A stretch of 35,381 nt of DNA, from contig CALJFB010000032.1 in NCBI GenBank assembly GCA_938073895.1, positions 1 to 35,381 on the forward strand. Direction: 5' to 3'. Numbering within the stretch: the stretch's first letter is position 1; each line of letters opens with the position of its first letter. Below, piece by piece: positions 8,458 through 15,823 of this stretch. Below the pieces are notes generated by a model. The model had not been told where the DNA came from, did not search any database, and worked only from the letters and a program-made list of their open reading frames with translations. The translations under genes were made by a program, and so were the position numbers. This stretch comes from an uncultured Flavobacteriaceae bacterium (GTDB taxonomy: Bacteria; Bacteroidota; Bacteroidia; Flavobacteriales; Flavobacteriaceae).

Positions 8458-9309
8458 CTAATTAGAATTTTTTAAGGCCTTTTTGTTCTTCCAAGAAATC
8501 CATTTTTGACCTTTTATTTTTCGCATTAAGTTGTCAAAATTTCTCATAAAAAATAAATTAGAAACAGCTTTTACAAAGTTTTTAGGACTTCTGTACAAAC
8601 CTCTTAAACTCATAGAGAATCCTGGTGTTATATATTTCATATAATGCCAGTAGCCTTCAGGCATATATAAAATTTCGCCATGATTTAATTCTGTTTTGTA
8701 ACCTTTAGCTTTTGCTAAATTTGGCCATTTATTTAAATCTGGATTAGAGAAGTCTATATCTTCTCTAGTAATTAAAGAAAAAGGAACTTTGTATAAATGT
8801 TTGTTTTGTTTTTGATCAAACAAAATAATTTCCTTTGTTCCTTCAAAATGAAAATGAAATATATTAGCATAATCAATATCAAAGTGCATAAAAGTACTAG
8901 ATCCTTTTCCTCCAAAAAAAAGCATTGGTAGACTTTTTATTAGTCGTAATCCAAAATCGGGAAATTTGTAATCTTTTTGTAATTGTGGGACTTCATTTAA
9001 AATATTCCATAGAAATATTCTAAATTTTGTAGGCTCACGTTTTAATAAGTCTATATAGTCTGCCATTTTCATTTTGGCATGTGGCTCGTTAAAACCATCT
9101 TTATAATGCACAGGTCTATTGTCGTAAAGTGGTACAATTTTGTCTCCTGCAATTTCTTTAATATAGTCTAAATTCCATTTGCTAAATGCAGGCCAATCTT
9201 CAATAAAATGTTCTATTACCACAGGTTTTTGTGGCTTAAAATAGTTTTTTATAAAGTCTGCCTTGGTTATACTCTTTACGCGAGGTATATGTTCTAGATT
9301 TAAGCTCAA
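8458..9309 (-). CDS. Cupin-8/JmjC-type Fe(II)/2-oxoglutarate-dependent oxygenase-like protein
   Basis: This 283-residue cytosolic protein begins with the family N-terminus NLEHIPRVKSITKADF. The JmjC facial triad is visible: His142 and Asp144 in FMHFDID and His222 in GYWHYM. Lys159 in GTKEIILFD is a likely 2-oxoglutarate contact. The block KPVVIEHFIEDWPAFSKW (28-45) is typical of cupin-8 (FIH/JMJD-like) hydroxylases, which modify amino-acid side chains of protein or RNA-bound substrates. The real substrate is unknown. The start codon is TTG (9309-9307): no in-frame ATG occurs before residue 80, and upstream codons stay open without an ATG. The gene stands alone between convergent recX and the bioB terminator. 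The C-terminal 40 residues are basic (Lys/Arg-rich), which could help bind nucleic acid. Confidence 0.82.
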   Translation of the reverse strand: MSLNLEHIPRVKSITKADFIKNYFKPQKPVVIEHFIEDWPAFSKWNLDYIKEIAGDKIVPLYDNRPVHYKDGFNEPHAKMKMADYIDLLKREPTKFRIFLWNILNEVPQLQKDYKFPDFGLRLIKSLPMLFFGGKGSSTFMHFDIDYANIFHFHFEGTKEIILFDQKQNKHLYKVPFSLITREDIDFSNPDLNKWPNLAKAKGYKTELNHGEILYMPEGYWHYMKYITPGFSMSLRGLYRSPKNFVKAVSNLFFMRNFDNLMRKIKGQKWISWKNKKALKNSN

Positions 9310-9345
9310 ATGGAATAAGTTATTGTTGCTAATGTAGTAAAATGC

Positions 9346-9391
9346 AAAAAAAGCAGCTACTAATCTTTAAATAAAATTAACAACTGCTTTT
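9346..9391 (-). terminator. Rho-independent terminator of the biotin operon
   Basis: The arms 9349-9364 and 9376-9391 pair over 16 bp with three G-U wobbles and an 11-base loop. On the minus strand the hairpin is followed by seven T. It lies 25 bases beyond the bioB stop and before the next minus-strand gene, so it ends the bio operon. Confidence 0.8.
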
Positions 9392-9415
9392 AGTATATGT
9401 ATTAGTATTGGAAAC

Positions 9416-10510
9416 TTATTTTAGAGCTTTTCCTTTTAGCTTAGCTTCCTCGTTTCTTTCAATTTTATGGTCAGGTCTTGTCCACTTTGGTTTTTCGCCT
9501 AAAGATTCAAATTTTGAATCTGCAGCATCAACACTTTGTGGTTGTACTTTTTTAGTGAATGGTTTTTGAGGAATCATTCCTAATTTTTCAAACATTTTCA
9601 TATCCTCATTTACATCAGGATTTGGCGTTGTTAGTAATTTATCTCCAGCAAAAATAGAATTAGCTCCAGCAAAGAAACACATAGCTTGTCCTTCTCTACT
9701 CATTTGTGTTCTTCCTGCACTTAAGCGTACTTGTGTTTCTGGTAATACAATTCTTGTGGTAGCAACCATTCTAATCATATCCCATATTTCTACAGGTTTT
9801 TGATCTTCTAAAGGTGTGCCTTCAACCGCTACCAATGCATTTATTGGTGTAGATTCTGGTTGTGGATTTAAAGTAGATAATGCCACTAACATTCCAGCAC
9901 GATCTGCACTATTTTCTCCCATTCCAATAATTCCACCAGAACAAACTGTTACGTTAGTTTTTCTAACATTATCTATAGTATCTAAACGATCTTGATAACC
10001 TCTTGTAGAAATAACTTCTTTATAATATTCTTCAGACGAATCTAAATTATGGTTGTAAGCATATAATCCTGCTTCTGCTAAACGTTGTGCTTGGTTTTCT
10101 GTTACCATACCTAAAGTACAGCAAACTTCCATGTCTAGTTTGTTTATAGTTCTAACCATATCTAAAACTTGGTCAAATTCTGGTCCATCTTTTACGTTAC
10201 GCCAAGCTGCTCCCATACAAACACGAGAACTTCCGCCAGATTTTGCACGTAAAGCTTGAGCTTTTACCTGTTGTACTGTCATTAAATCGTTACCTTCTAC
10301 ATCTGTATGGTATCGTGCTGCTTGTGGGCAATAACCGCAGTCTTCTGAGCAGCCACCAGTTTTTATAGATAATAAAGTAGACACTTGTACCACATTTGGG
10401 TCGTGTTGTTGTCTATGAATTGTTGCTGCTTCATATAATAGCTTCATTAAAGGTTTATTATATATAGCAAGAATTTCTTCTTTGGTCCAATTATGTCTTA
10501 CTTCACTCAT
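9416..10510 (-). CDS. bioB: Biotin synthase BioB
   Basis: BioB is a radical-SAM enzyme that inserts sulfur into dethiobiotin, the last step of biotin synthesis. This 364-residue protein carries the CxxxCxxC cluster motif as Cys54, Cys58 and Cys61 in GGCSEDCGYCPQAARYHT. It also has candidate ligands of the second, [2Fe-2S] cluster: Cys98 in SRVCMGA, Cys130/131, Cys191 in VTVCSGGIIGMGE, and the arginine of VRLSAGR. The core ends near residue 320, and a Lys-rich tail of roughly 40 residues (PQSVDAADSKFESLGEKPKW...KLKGKALK) makes it longer than the E. coli enzyme (346). It is the last gene of the bio operon, 91 bases after the ketoacyl synthase. The spacer carries a TAnnTTTG box and a palindrome, so bioB may also be transcribed on its own. 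Confidence 0.97.
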   Translation of the reverse strand: MSEVRHNWTKEEILAIYNKPLMKLLYEAATIHRQQHDPNVVQVSTLLSIKTGGCSEDCGYCPQAARYHTDVEGNDLMTVQQVKAQALRAKSGGSSRVCMGAAWRNVKDGPEFDQVLDMVRTINKLDMEVCCTLGMVTENQAQRLAEAGLYAYNHNLDSSEEYYKEVISTRGYQDRLDTIDNVRKTNVTVCSGGIIGMGENSADRAGMLVALSTLNPQPESTPINALVAVEGTPLEDQKPVEIWDMIRMVATTRIVLPETQVRLSAGRTQMSREGQAMCFFAGANSIFAGDKLLTTPNPDVNEDMKMFEKLGMIPQKPFTKKVQPQSVDAADSKFESLGEKPKWTRPDHKIERNEEAKLKGKALK

Positions 10511-10529
10511 TATGCTAATTTATTTTGAA

Positions 10530-10537
10530 CAAAAATA
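10530..10537 (-). promoter_or_regulatory. Candidate internal -7 box in front of bioB
   Basis: The minus strand reads TATTTTTG, an exact TAnnTTTG match, 19 bases upstream of the bioB ATG. It suggests an internal promoter so that bioB can be expressed apart from the upstream bio genes. A -33 element is not clear. Confidence 0.4.
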
Positions 10538-10554
10538 GGAATATAGATTTGTTT

Positions 10555-10576
10555 TTTTGTTGAAATTTAACCAAAA
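10555..10576 (-). promoter_or_regulatory. Imperfect palindrome upstream of bioB, possible operator
   Basis: A 22-base sequence has half-sites TTTTGnTnAAA and TTTnAnCAAAA, with 9 of 11 positions symmetric. It lies 17 bases upstream of the candidate bioB -7 box. Position and symmetry suit a repressor site. It does not match the E. coli/Bacillus BirA operator (TTGTAAACC half-sites) and I see no second clear copy before bioF. Confidence 0.3.
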
Positions 10577-10601
10577 TATGGCTTTTTTTAAGCTTAAATA
10601 C

Positions 10602-11744
10602 TTATTCTTTTATAATTACACTTACTGCATTTCCTCCAAAACCTACCGCATTAACCATAATTGTATGAATTGTTTTTGGTTGATCTTGATTATAATATGG
10701 TATACTAAAAGTAGTTTGTTCGGTAAGCATTAAGATTGCCATTTCTAAACTTAACACTCCAGATGCACCTAAACTGTGTCCAATTTTCCATTTGTTATTT
10801 GTTAAAAATGGTATTTTTTTAAAAGTGTCTTTTATGGCGTTATATTCGGATTTATCGCCTTTTATGGTTCCTGGCGTATGCGTAACAATAATGTCTACAG
10901 TATCTAAATTAGCTTGTTCTAATGCCATTTGCATAGATTTTTTAAAACAATCTCCTGTACTAGATAAAGATACATGGTGTTGTAAAATTTCTGTAGCGTA
11001 GCCAATACCAATTATTTGTGCTAATCTGTTTTTTTGTAAGCCAGATTCTAAGCATAAGCTTGCAGATGCTTCGCTTAAAATCATACTGTTTTTGGTCTTA
11101 TTAAAATCCAATGCTTTGCAAGGATATTCTGTTTTTAAGTCCTGAGCATAAATTTTTAGAGCTTGCATTTGTGCAATGGTAAATGGCGTAAGTGGTGCTT
11201 CTGTGCCACCAATTAAAAATTGTGTTGTTAAACCCGATTTTAACCAAACTATACCATTTAATAAGGCGTGCAATGCTGTTGAGCAAGTTATGGAATGTGA
11301 TATTTCTGGTCCAGAGGTTTGCAAATCGTGCGCAACCCAAGAAGATATATTTCCTAAAGTTGTTGTTGGAGATGCTAGGGTTTCTGCTTTGTTGTTTTGT
11401 AAAAATGCTTCGTGATGATTTTCGAATAATGCTGTTGCACCACGCGACGATCCAATGTTAACTCCAAAGTTTGAATTTGTTAACCAATTAGCTTCTTTAA
11501 TAGCGTTTCTTGAACTTAAAATGGAGAACAAAACCGAATTATCTAATGGTTTGTATTTGTTACTCTCTGTTTTTAAATCTTCAATTTTTTGTAATGTGTT
11601 TTTATCTAATTCTCCAACCCAAGTGTTTTCTCTTTTAGTGAAATAATGCTTGTTATCTAAATAGGCTTTCAATATCGCGTTTCGATTAGAACCTAATGGC
11701 GAAATAGAAGCTAATCCTGTTATTGAAATTGGTGTGTGTTGCAT
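10602..11744 (-). CDS. FabF-like beta-ketoacyl-ACP synthase in the biotin operon
   Basis: This 380-residue thiolase-fold condensing enzyme has its nucleophile Cys154 in SITCSTALHALL. The active-site histidines are His289 (VTHTPGTIKGD, where FabF has AHGTSTPAGD) and His323 in KIGHSLGASG, with Lys320 before it. The C-terminus VNAVGFGGNAVSVI matches the FabF NSFGFGGTN block. All catalytic residues are present, so it should be an active C-H-H condensing enzyme. It is a little shorter than FabF (about 413). Its place between bioA and bioB suggests a role in building the pimeloyl-ACP precursor of biotin rather than general fatty-acid synthesis. That role is inference. General KAS II or an aryl-polyene-type KAS are alternatives, but no polyene genes are nearby. 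It starts 65 bases after the bioA stop. Confidence 0.85.
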   Translation of the reverse strand: MQHTPISITGLASISPLGSNRNAILKAYLDNKHYFTKRENTWVGELDKNTLQKIEDLKTESNKYKPLDNSVLFSILSSRNAIKEANWLTNSNFGVNIGSSRGATALFENHHEAFLQNNKAETLASPTTTLGNISSWVAHDLQTSGPEISHSITCSTALHALLNGIVWLKSGLTTQFLIGGTEAPLTPFTIAQMQALKIYAQDLKTEYPCKALDFNKTKNSMILSEASASLCLESGLQKNRLAQIIGIGYATEILQHHVSLSSTGDCFKKSMQMALEQANLDTVDIIVTHTPGTIKGDKSEYNAIKDTFKKIPFLTNNKWKIGHSLGASGVLSLEMAILMLTEQTTFSIPYYNQDQPKTIHTIMVNAVGFGGNAVSVIIKE

Positions 11745-11773
11745 AGTTTTAATTGAATGCTTTGTAATTTTTG

Positions 11774-11799
11774 ATTACCTTAAATTAATTTGAGGTTAT
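11774..11799 (-). other. Hairpin in the bioA-ketoacyl synthase spacer
   Basis: Bases 11777-11784 pair with 11789-11796 (8 bp, one wobble) around a four-base loop, with partial pairing further out. No T-run follows on the minus strand, so it is not a simple terminator. It may be an mRNA processing or stability element between bioA and the downstream pair. Confidence 0.3.
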
Positions 11800-11809
11800 G
11801 TTTAATTTT

Positions 11810-13075
11810 TTAAAGAATTTCTAAGGCTTCTTCTATAGTTACGTATACTTTTTCCAACTCTTTTTTTGAAATTGTATATGGTGCTAAAATATAGATTGTT
11901 GCACCAAGTGGACGTAAAAACACACCTTTACTCATAAAAAAATTAAAAAGTTTATCGCGTAGATTTCCGTAACGTTCCATTTTTATATTTAAGTCTAAAG
12001 CAAAAATAATTCCTGTTTGACGTATGGATGCTACTTTATGGTGCTGCCTTATATGTTTACCAAAGGTTTTGTGAGACGTTATTATAGTTGAGATGTTATC
12101 CTGAATTTCTTTAGATGTTAATAACTCTATTCCTGCTAATGCTGCTGTGCAAGCTAGTGGGTTTCCAGAATAGGTGTGTCCATGGAATAGGCCTTTTGCA
12201 ATATCGTTGCTGTAAAAAGCATCATATATTTTTTGTGAACAACTGGTAATTGCCATTGGTAATAAGCCTGCAGAAAGTGCTTTGCTTAAACACATAACGT
12301 CTGGTTTTGTGTTAAGTTGATTTGAGGCAAAATAGGTTCCTGTTTTTCCAAAGCCAGTCATAACTTCGTCTGCAACCGTAATAATATTATGTTTTTTGCA
12401 AAATTGTAATATAAGTTCTAATCCAGCTTTATCGTGCATTTTCATTGCAGCTGCACCTTGCACTAAAGGTTCGTAAATAAAACCAGCAACTTTGTGTTGT
12501 GTAACAATTGTTTCTAATTGCGCTAAAATTTCTTCGTGGTTTTCGCCATTTGGAGTTGGAATACGTTTAACATCTAATAACAAATCTTCAAAAGGTCCGT
12601 TGTAAACCGATAAACCTGAAACACTCATTGCGCCAAATGTATCTCCATGAAAACCGTCTTGGAAAGCAATTAATGTATTGCGTTTTTCGCCTTTGTTAAA
12701 ATGATATTGTAATGCCATTTTAATTCCAATTTCTACAGATGTTGAGCCATTATCATTAAAAAATAATTTTTCTTGATTATCTGGTAAAATTTCAATTAAG
12801 GCTTCGGATAGTTTTACGGCAGGTTCGTGAGTAAATCCACTAAAAACAACCTGATCTAATTGTTGCATTTGTTGGTAAACACGTTCTGTAATATATGGAT
12901 TACAATGGCCATACATACACGTATACCAAGAGGCAATTGCATCTATGTAAGTTTTTCCATCTTCGTCTGTTAAAATACAATTTTTAGCCTTGGTAATTGC
13001 AAGTGCTTCTGGATGTAATTTATGCTGTGTTAACGGATGCCAAATGTGTTTTTTATCGCGTTCTTTTAGTGTCAT
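11810..13075 (-). CDS. bioA: Adenosylmethionine-8-amino-7-oxononanoate aminotransferase BioA
   Basis: This PLP enzyme of 421 residues converts 8-amino-7-oxononanoate (KAPA) to 7,8-diaminopelargonate (DAPA) using SAM as amino donor. It starts MTLKERDKKHIWHPLTQ, typical of BioA. Visible features are the substrate-pocket stretch IASWYTCMYGHCNP (48-60), NDNGSTSVEIGIKMA for cofactor phosphate binding, the aspartate pairing with the PLP ring at Asp236 (VADEVMTGFGKTG), and the Schiff-base Lys265 in CLSKALSAG. The motif HGHTYSGNPLACTAAL follows. Length is normal for the family. It is the fifth gene of the operon, 5 bases after the PH-like membrane gene, so the two are likely translated together. Confidence 0.96.
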   Translation of the reverse strand: MTLKERDKKHIWHPLTQHKLHPEALAITKAKNCILTDEDGKTYIDAIASWYTCMYGHCNPYITERVYQQMQQLDQVVFSGFTHEPAVKLSEALIEILPDNQEKLFFNDNGSTSVEIGIKMALQYHFNKGEKRNTLIAFQDGFHGDTFGAMSVSGLSVYNGPFEDLLLDVKRIPTPNGENHEEILAQLETIVTQHKVAGFIYEPLVQGAAAMKMHDKAGLELILQFCKKHNIITVADEVMTGFGKTGTYFASNQLNTKPDVMCLSKALSAGLLPMAITSCSQKIYDAFYSNDIAKGLFHGHTYSGNPLACTAALAGIELLTSKEIQDNISTIITSHKTFGKHIRQHHKVASIRQTGIIFALDLNIKMERYGNLRDKLFNFFMSKGVFLRPLGATIYILAPYTISKKELEKVYVTIEEALEIL

Positions 13076-13080
13076 AACTA

Positions 13081-13563
13081 TTAATTGTTAATCGGTAAAT
13101 CTTTTATTAATCGAGATAGATCTTCTGTTTTTTGTGTACCTATTAAAAACTTTTTTCCGTTTTTTAATTTTATGGCTAAACCTTTATTTCCTTTAATATT
13201 GTAAACTGTTCCGTAAGAACTACCAATTCTAATGCCATAACCAACAAATCCGTAGGTTACTATTTTTATAGATTTAATATGTTCCCATTTTATATCTTTT
13301 TTTACAAAGGGTACAAAACTCATTTTAAGTCCTGTGTTATTTAGTTCTGTTTCTAATTTTATATATTTAAAAAAACCTATAAATGCTAACGTGCACAAAA
13401 AGAAAATTATAAGACCAAAATCCGACATTGGTTTATCTCCAAACTTTATTTTAAATATAAGTTGTTGAATAATTCCAATAATTGGAAATAGCAAAATAAT
13501 TATTAATGTAAGCCATAGCCACCATTGCGAGAATTTTTGAGTTTCTTTAAAGTAATTATTCAT
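13081..13563 (-). CDS. Membrane-anchored PH-like domain protein, function unknown
   Basis: I do not recognise a named family for this 160-residue protein. Two hydrophobic segments (about 15-37 and 48-66) would form a membrane hairpin, followed by a beta-rich cytoplasmic domain. The stretch DIKWEHIKSIKI...GLAIKLKNGKKFLIGTQKTEDL resembles the bacterial PH-like domains that follow paired membrane helices. Its start codon overlaps the bioD stop by one base (TAATG), and bioA starts 5 bases after its stop, so it is firmly embedded in the biotin operon. No catalytic motif is visible. A role in biotin or precursor trafficking, or simple hitch-hiking, are both possible. Confidence 0.75.
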   Translation of the reverse strand: MNNYFKETQKFSQWWLWLTLIIILLFPIIGIIQQLIFKIKFGDKPMSDFGLIIFFLCTLAFIGFFKYIKLETELNNTGLKMSFVPFVKKDIKWEHIKSIKIVTYGFVGYGIRIGSSYGTVYNIKGNKGLAIKLKNGKKFLIGTQKTEDLSRLIKDLPINN

Positions 13564-14171
13564 TATAACTTATCTATAAATAATTGTGCATATTCTTTAA
13601 TTACGTTTTTATCGAAATAAGGTTCTTCATCTATGCTTCCAATTAATTCTGAATTACTCATTTTTAAAATGATGTCTTCTGTAGTTTTGTGTTTGTTTCC
13701 ACTAAAAATTAACTTTGTTTTAAAGCCTTTTTGCTCTAATAAATTAAGTGTTAAAAGTGTGTGGTTTATACTTCCTAAATAATGTCTAGAAACCACTATA
13801 ATTTCTGCGTTTGTAGGAATTATATCTAAAATAGTTTTGGTGTTATTTAGTGGTACTAATAATCCTCCAGCGCCTTCAATAACTAAATTATTTTTGGTTT
13901 TAGGTGGTTTAATTGTTGACGTTTCTATGGTTATGCCATCAATTTCTGCAGCTGCATGCGGACTCATTGGTGTATGTAAAGCATAACTATTTTTATGAAA
14001 AACAGATTTGGTGTTAGATATTAGTTGCTGTACTTTTTTAGTATCGCAATGGTCTAATTCTCCTGCTTGTATAGGTTTCCAATAATCGGCTTTTAGAGCT
14101 TCTGTAATAATTGCAGATGCCACAGTTTTACCAACTTCTGTAGAGATTCCTGTTATAAAGTAAGTTTTCAT
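13563..14171 (-). CDS. bioD: Dethiobiotin synthetase BioD
   Basis: BioD is an ATP-dependent carboxylase that closes the ureido ring of dethiobiotin from DAPA and CO2. The 202-residue sequence has the P-loop GISTEVGKT at residues 8-16, a KPIQAGELDHCDTKKV substrate/Mg region, and the switch-like block IEGAGGLLVPL near 97-108. These are followed by VVSRHYLGSINHTLLTL. The usual P-loop Thr is replaced (GIS for GTD), but Lys and the following Thr are kept. Its ATG shares four bases (ATGA) with the stop of the preceding DUF2007 gene, and its own stop overlaps the next ATG. It is slightly shorter than E. coli BioD (225). Confidence 0.94.
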   Translation of the reverse strand: MKTYFITGISTEVGKTVASAIITEALKADYWKPIQAGELDHCDTKKVQQLISNTKSVFHKNSYALHTPMSPHAAAEIDGITIETSTIKPPKTKNNLVIEGAGGLLVPLNNTKTILDIIPTNAEIIVVSRHYLGSINHTLLTLNLLEQKGFKTKLIFSGNKHKTTEDIILKMSNSELIGSIDEEPYFDKNVIKEYAQLFIDKL

Positions 14172-14581
14172 TTTAAATTAAAATTTATTTTACAAGCATC
14201 GCACTTGTATTCGTATTTTGTGTAAAAAGGTAATCCGCCAAAAATAAGGCTTACTAAAAATGCAATAAGCGATTTTAGACTGTTTATTGTCGAAAATAAT
14301 TCTACATTATTGCTATTACAATTTGGACAGTTTATGGCTATTCCTTCATCTGATAATGAAAATTTAGAGATGCTTTTTAAAATCCCTATAGCTTTTTCGG
14401 CTTGATCTTGTGGTACTTTTATTTTTACGCCACCAATAGCTTGACTTACTAGTGGATCTGTATCTATAGTAAATTCATCGGATAAATAAACTGTAATTCC
14501 GTCGGCTTCTAATCGGCCTTTTATAATTTGCGCTTCGCTAGAATAACTATAAGCGGCAATAGTTGTAAATGTATTACTCAT
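14168..14581 (-). CDS. DUF2007 protein with membrane hairpin and split zinc ribbon
   Basis: This 137-residue protein starts with a DUF2007 (putative signal-transducing) domain: TIAAYSYSSEAQIIKGRLEADGITVYL...GGVKIKVPQDQAEKAIGIL (about 6-68). Two CxxC pairs follow, CPNC at about 84-87 and CDAC at about 127-130. They flank a hydrophobic stretch (about 101-120) that is long enough to insert in the membrane. The two pairs together look like one zinc ribbon split by that segment. The gene lies 2 bases after the bioF stop and overlaps bioD by four bases, so it is co-translated with the biotin enzymes. DUF2007 has no assigned reaction, so a role here is unknown. Confidence 0.8.
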   Translation of the reverse strand: MSNTFTTIAAYSYSSEAQIIKGRLEADGITVYLSDEFTIDTDPLVSQAIGGVKIKVPQDQAEKAIGILKSISKFSLSDEGIAINCPNCNSNNVELFSTINSLKSLIAFLVSLIFGGLPFYTKYEYKCDACKINFNLK

Positions 14582-14583
14582 AG

Positions 14584-15717
14584 TTATAATAATTTTTTTA
14601 AAAGTAGAAATAACAGCGAAATTTCTTTATTTGTATTGTAATTATGAAGGCAAAAGCGAAGTCTTTCCTCATTTTTTGGAACTGTAGGGCTTAAAATAGC
14701 CTTTACATTAAATCCATTTTCTTGAAGTTTTAGTGCAGCTTTTTTAACTTTTTTATTTCCTTTTATAATAATGCATTGTATAGCAGATTGGCTTTCTATA
14801 AATTGATTTTGAAGCTGAAAGCGTTCTTTTTCAGAATTAAAAAAAACAATATTCTTTTTTAGTTGATTAATGGCTGCTGTTAGTTCTAATTCTCTGTAAG
14901 CCTCGTAAATTGTTGCAACAGAATGAGGCGATAATGCTGTGGTGTAAATTAAAGATTTAGAAAAATTAACCAAGTAATTAATTAAATCTTTAGAGCCTAA
15001 AATTGCTGCACCGTGACAGCCAAGTGCTTTTCCAAAGGTTATAATTCTGGCAAAAATAGCTTCAGAGTTTGAGCTATTAATTAATCCACAACCTTTTTCT
15101 CCAAATATTCCAAAAGCATGAGCTTCATCTAAAATTAACCTAGCATTATATGCTTTAGATAGTGTAATAAGCGTTTCAATATTTGGCGAATCTCCATCCA
15201 TAGAAAAAACAGTTTCAGTTACAATATATATAGTGGCGTTTTTATCTGTTTTAGATAGTTTTTCTTTTAAATCTTTAGTAGAATTGTGTTTAAACTTGAA
15301 AGATTTAGCATTAGAGAGTAAAATGCCTTCTCTTATGGAAGCATGGCAAAATTCATCGAAAAAAATAATATCGTTTCGCTGACAAATAGCAGGTATTAAT
15401 CCAATATTTGCATTGTAGCCCGAAGTGTAGATTAACGCTTTTTCTACAGAATGAAATTTAGCTATATAATCTTCGGTTAAGGCATATAAAGAATGATTTC
15501 CAGTTATTAACCGAGATCCAGTAGCACCATTAATTTTAAGATTATTTTTTTCTAAAAGATTTAAAGTATTAGTGTAAATGCGTTTGTTTTTAGAGAAGCC
15601 AATATAATCGTTAGAAGAGAAATCTATTAAATTAGAGGTCTGTCCAAGACATCTCAAACTATGGTCTGAAATGCGTTGGTTTAATTTCTCTAAAGATTTT
15701 TTATCTAAATGTTTCAT
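14584..15717 (-). CDS. bioF: 8-amino-7-oxononanoate synthase BioF
   Basis: BioF is a PLP enzyme that condenses pimeloyl-ACP or pimeloyl-CoA with alanine to give 8-amino-7-oxononanoate (KAPA). The 377-residue protein shows SNDYIGFSKN (35-44), the glycine-rich GATGSRLITGNHSLY (64-78), the cofactor-stacking His125 in DEFCHASIREG, Asp197/His200 in LILDEAHAFG, and the Schiff-base Lys230 in IITFGKALGCHGAA. It ends with the LRFCLHNYNT block of the family. It is the first gene of the operon, with a TAnnTTTG box 15 bases upstream. The operon has no bioC, bioH, bioW or bioI, so the source of its pimeloyl substrate is not encoded by a standard gene here. bioF-type KBL (2-amino-3-ketobutyrate ligase) is excluded by context. 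Confidence 0.94.
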   Translation of the reverse strand: MKHLDKKSLEKLNQRISDHSLRCLGQTSNLIDFSSNDYIGFSKNKRIYTNTLNLLEKNNLKINGATGSRLITGNHSLYALTEDYIAKFHSVEKALIYTSGYNANIGLIPAICQRNDIIFFDEFCHASIREGILLSNAKSFKFKHNSTKDLKEKLSKTDKNATIYIVTETVFSMDGDSPNIETLITLSKAYNARLILDEAHAFGIFGEKGCGLINSSNSEAIFARIITFGKALGCHGAAILGSKDLINYLVNFSKSLIYTTALSPHSVATIYEAYRELELTAAINQLKKNIVFFNSEKERFQLQNQFIESQSAIQCIIIKGNKKVKKAALKLQENGFNVKAILSPTVPKNEERLRFCLHNYNTNKEISLLFLLLKKLL

Positions 15718-15732
15718 AATGGTTTCGAATTA

Positions 15733-15740
15733 CAAATATA
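15733..15740 (-). promoter_or_regulatory. Candidate -7 box for the biotin operon
   Basis: The minus strand reads TATATTTG, matching TAnnTTTG, 15 bases upstream of the bioF ATG. It follows the terminator of the upstream nuclease gene, so it is well placed as the operon promoter with a very short leader. No clear -33 element was found. Confidence 0.5.
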
Positions 15741-15770
15741 TTAAACCCTAAATTGAAAATGTGCTAAAAC

Positions 15771-15802
15771 AAAAAAGACTATCAAGTAAATGATAGTCTT
15801 TT
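15771..15802 (-). terminator. Rho-independent terminator of the secreted nuclease gene
   Basis: The arms 15773-15784 and 15791-15802 form a perfect 12-bp stem with a six-base loop. On the minus strand it ends in a run of six T. It starts 21 bases after the nuclease stop and insulates the bio operon promoter from read-through. Confidence 0.85.
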
Positions 15803-15823
15803 AAAAATTTAACGTTTATAAGT

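Noticed and set aside
11176-11461. Two overlapping plus-strand open frames inside the ketoacyl synthase gene
   Set aside because: They are antisense shadows of conserved KAS sequence and have no recognisable domain.
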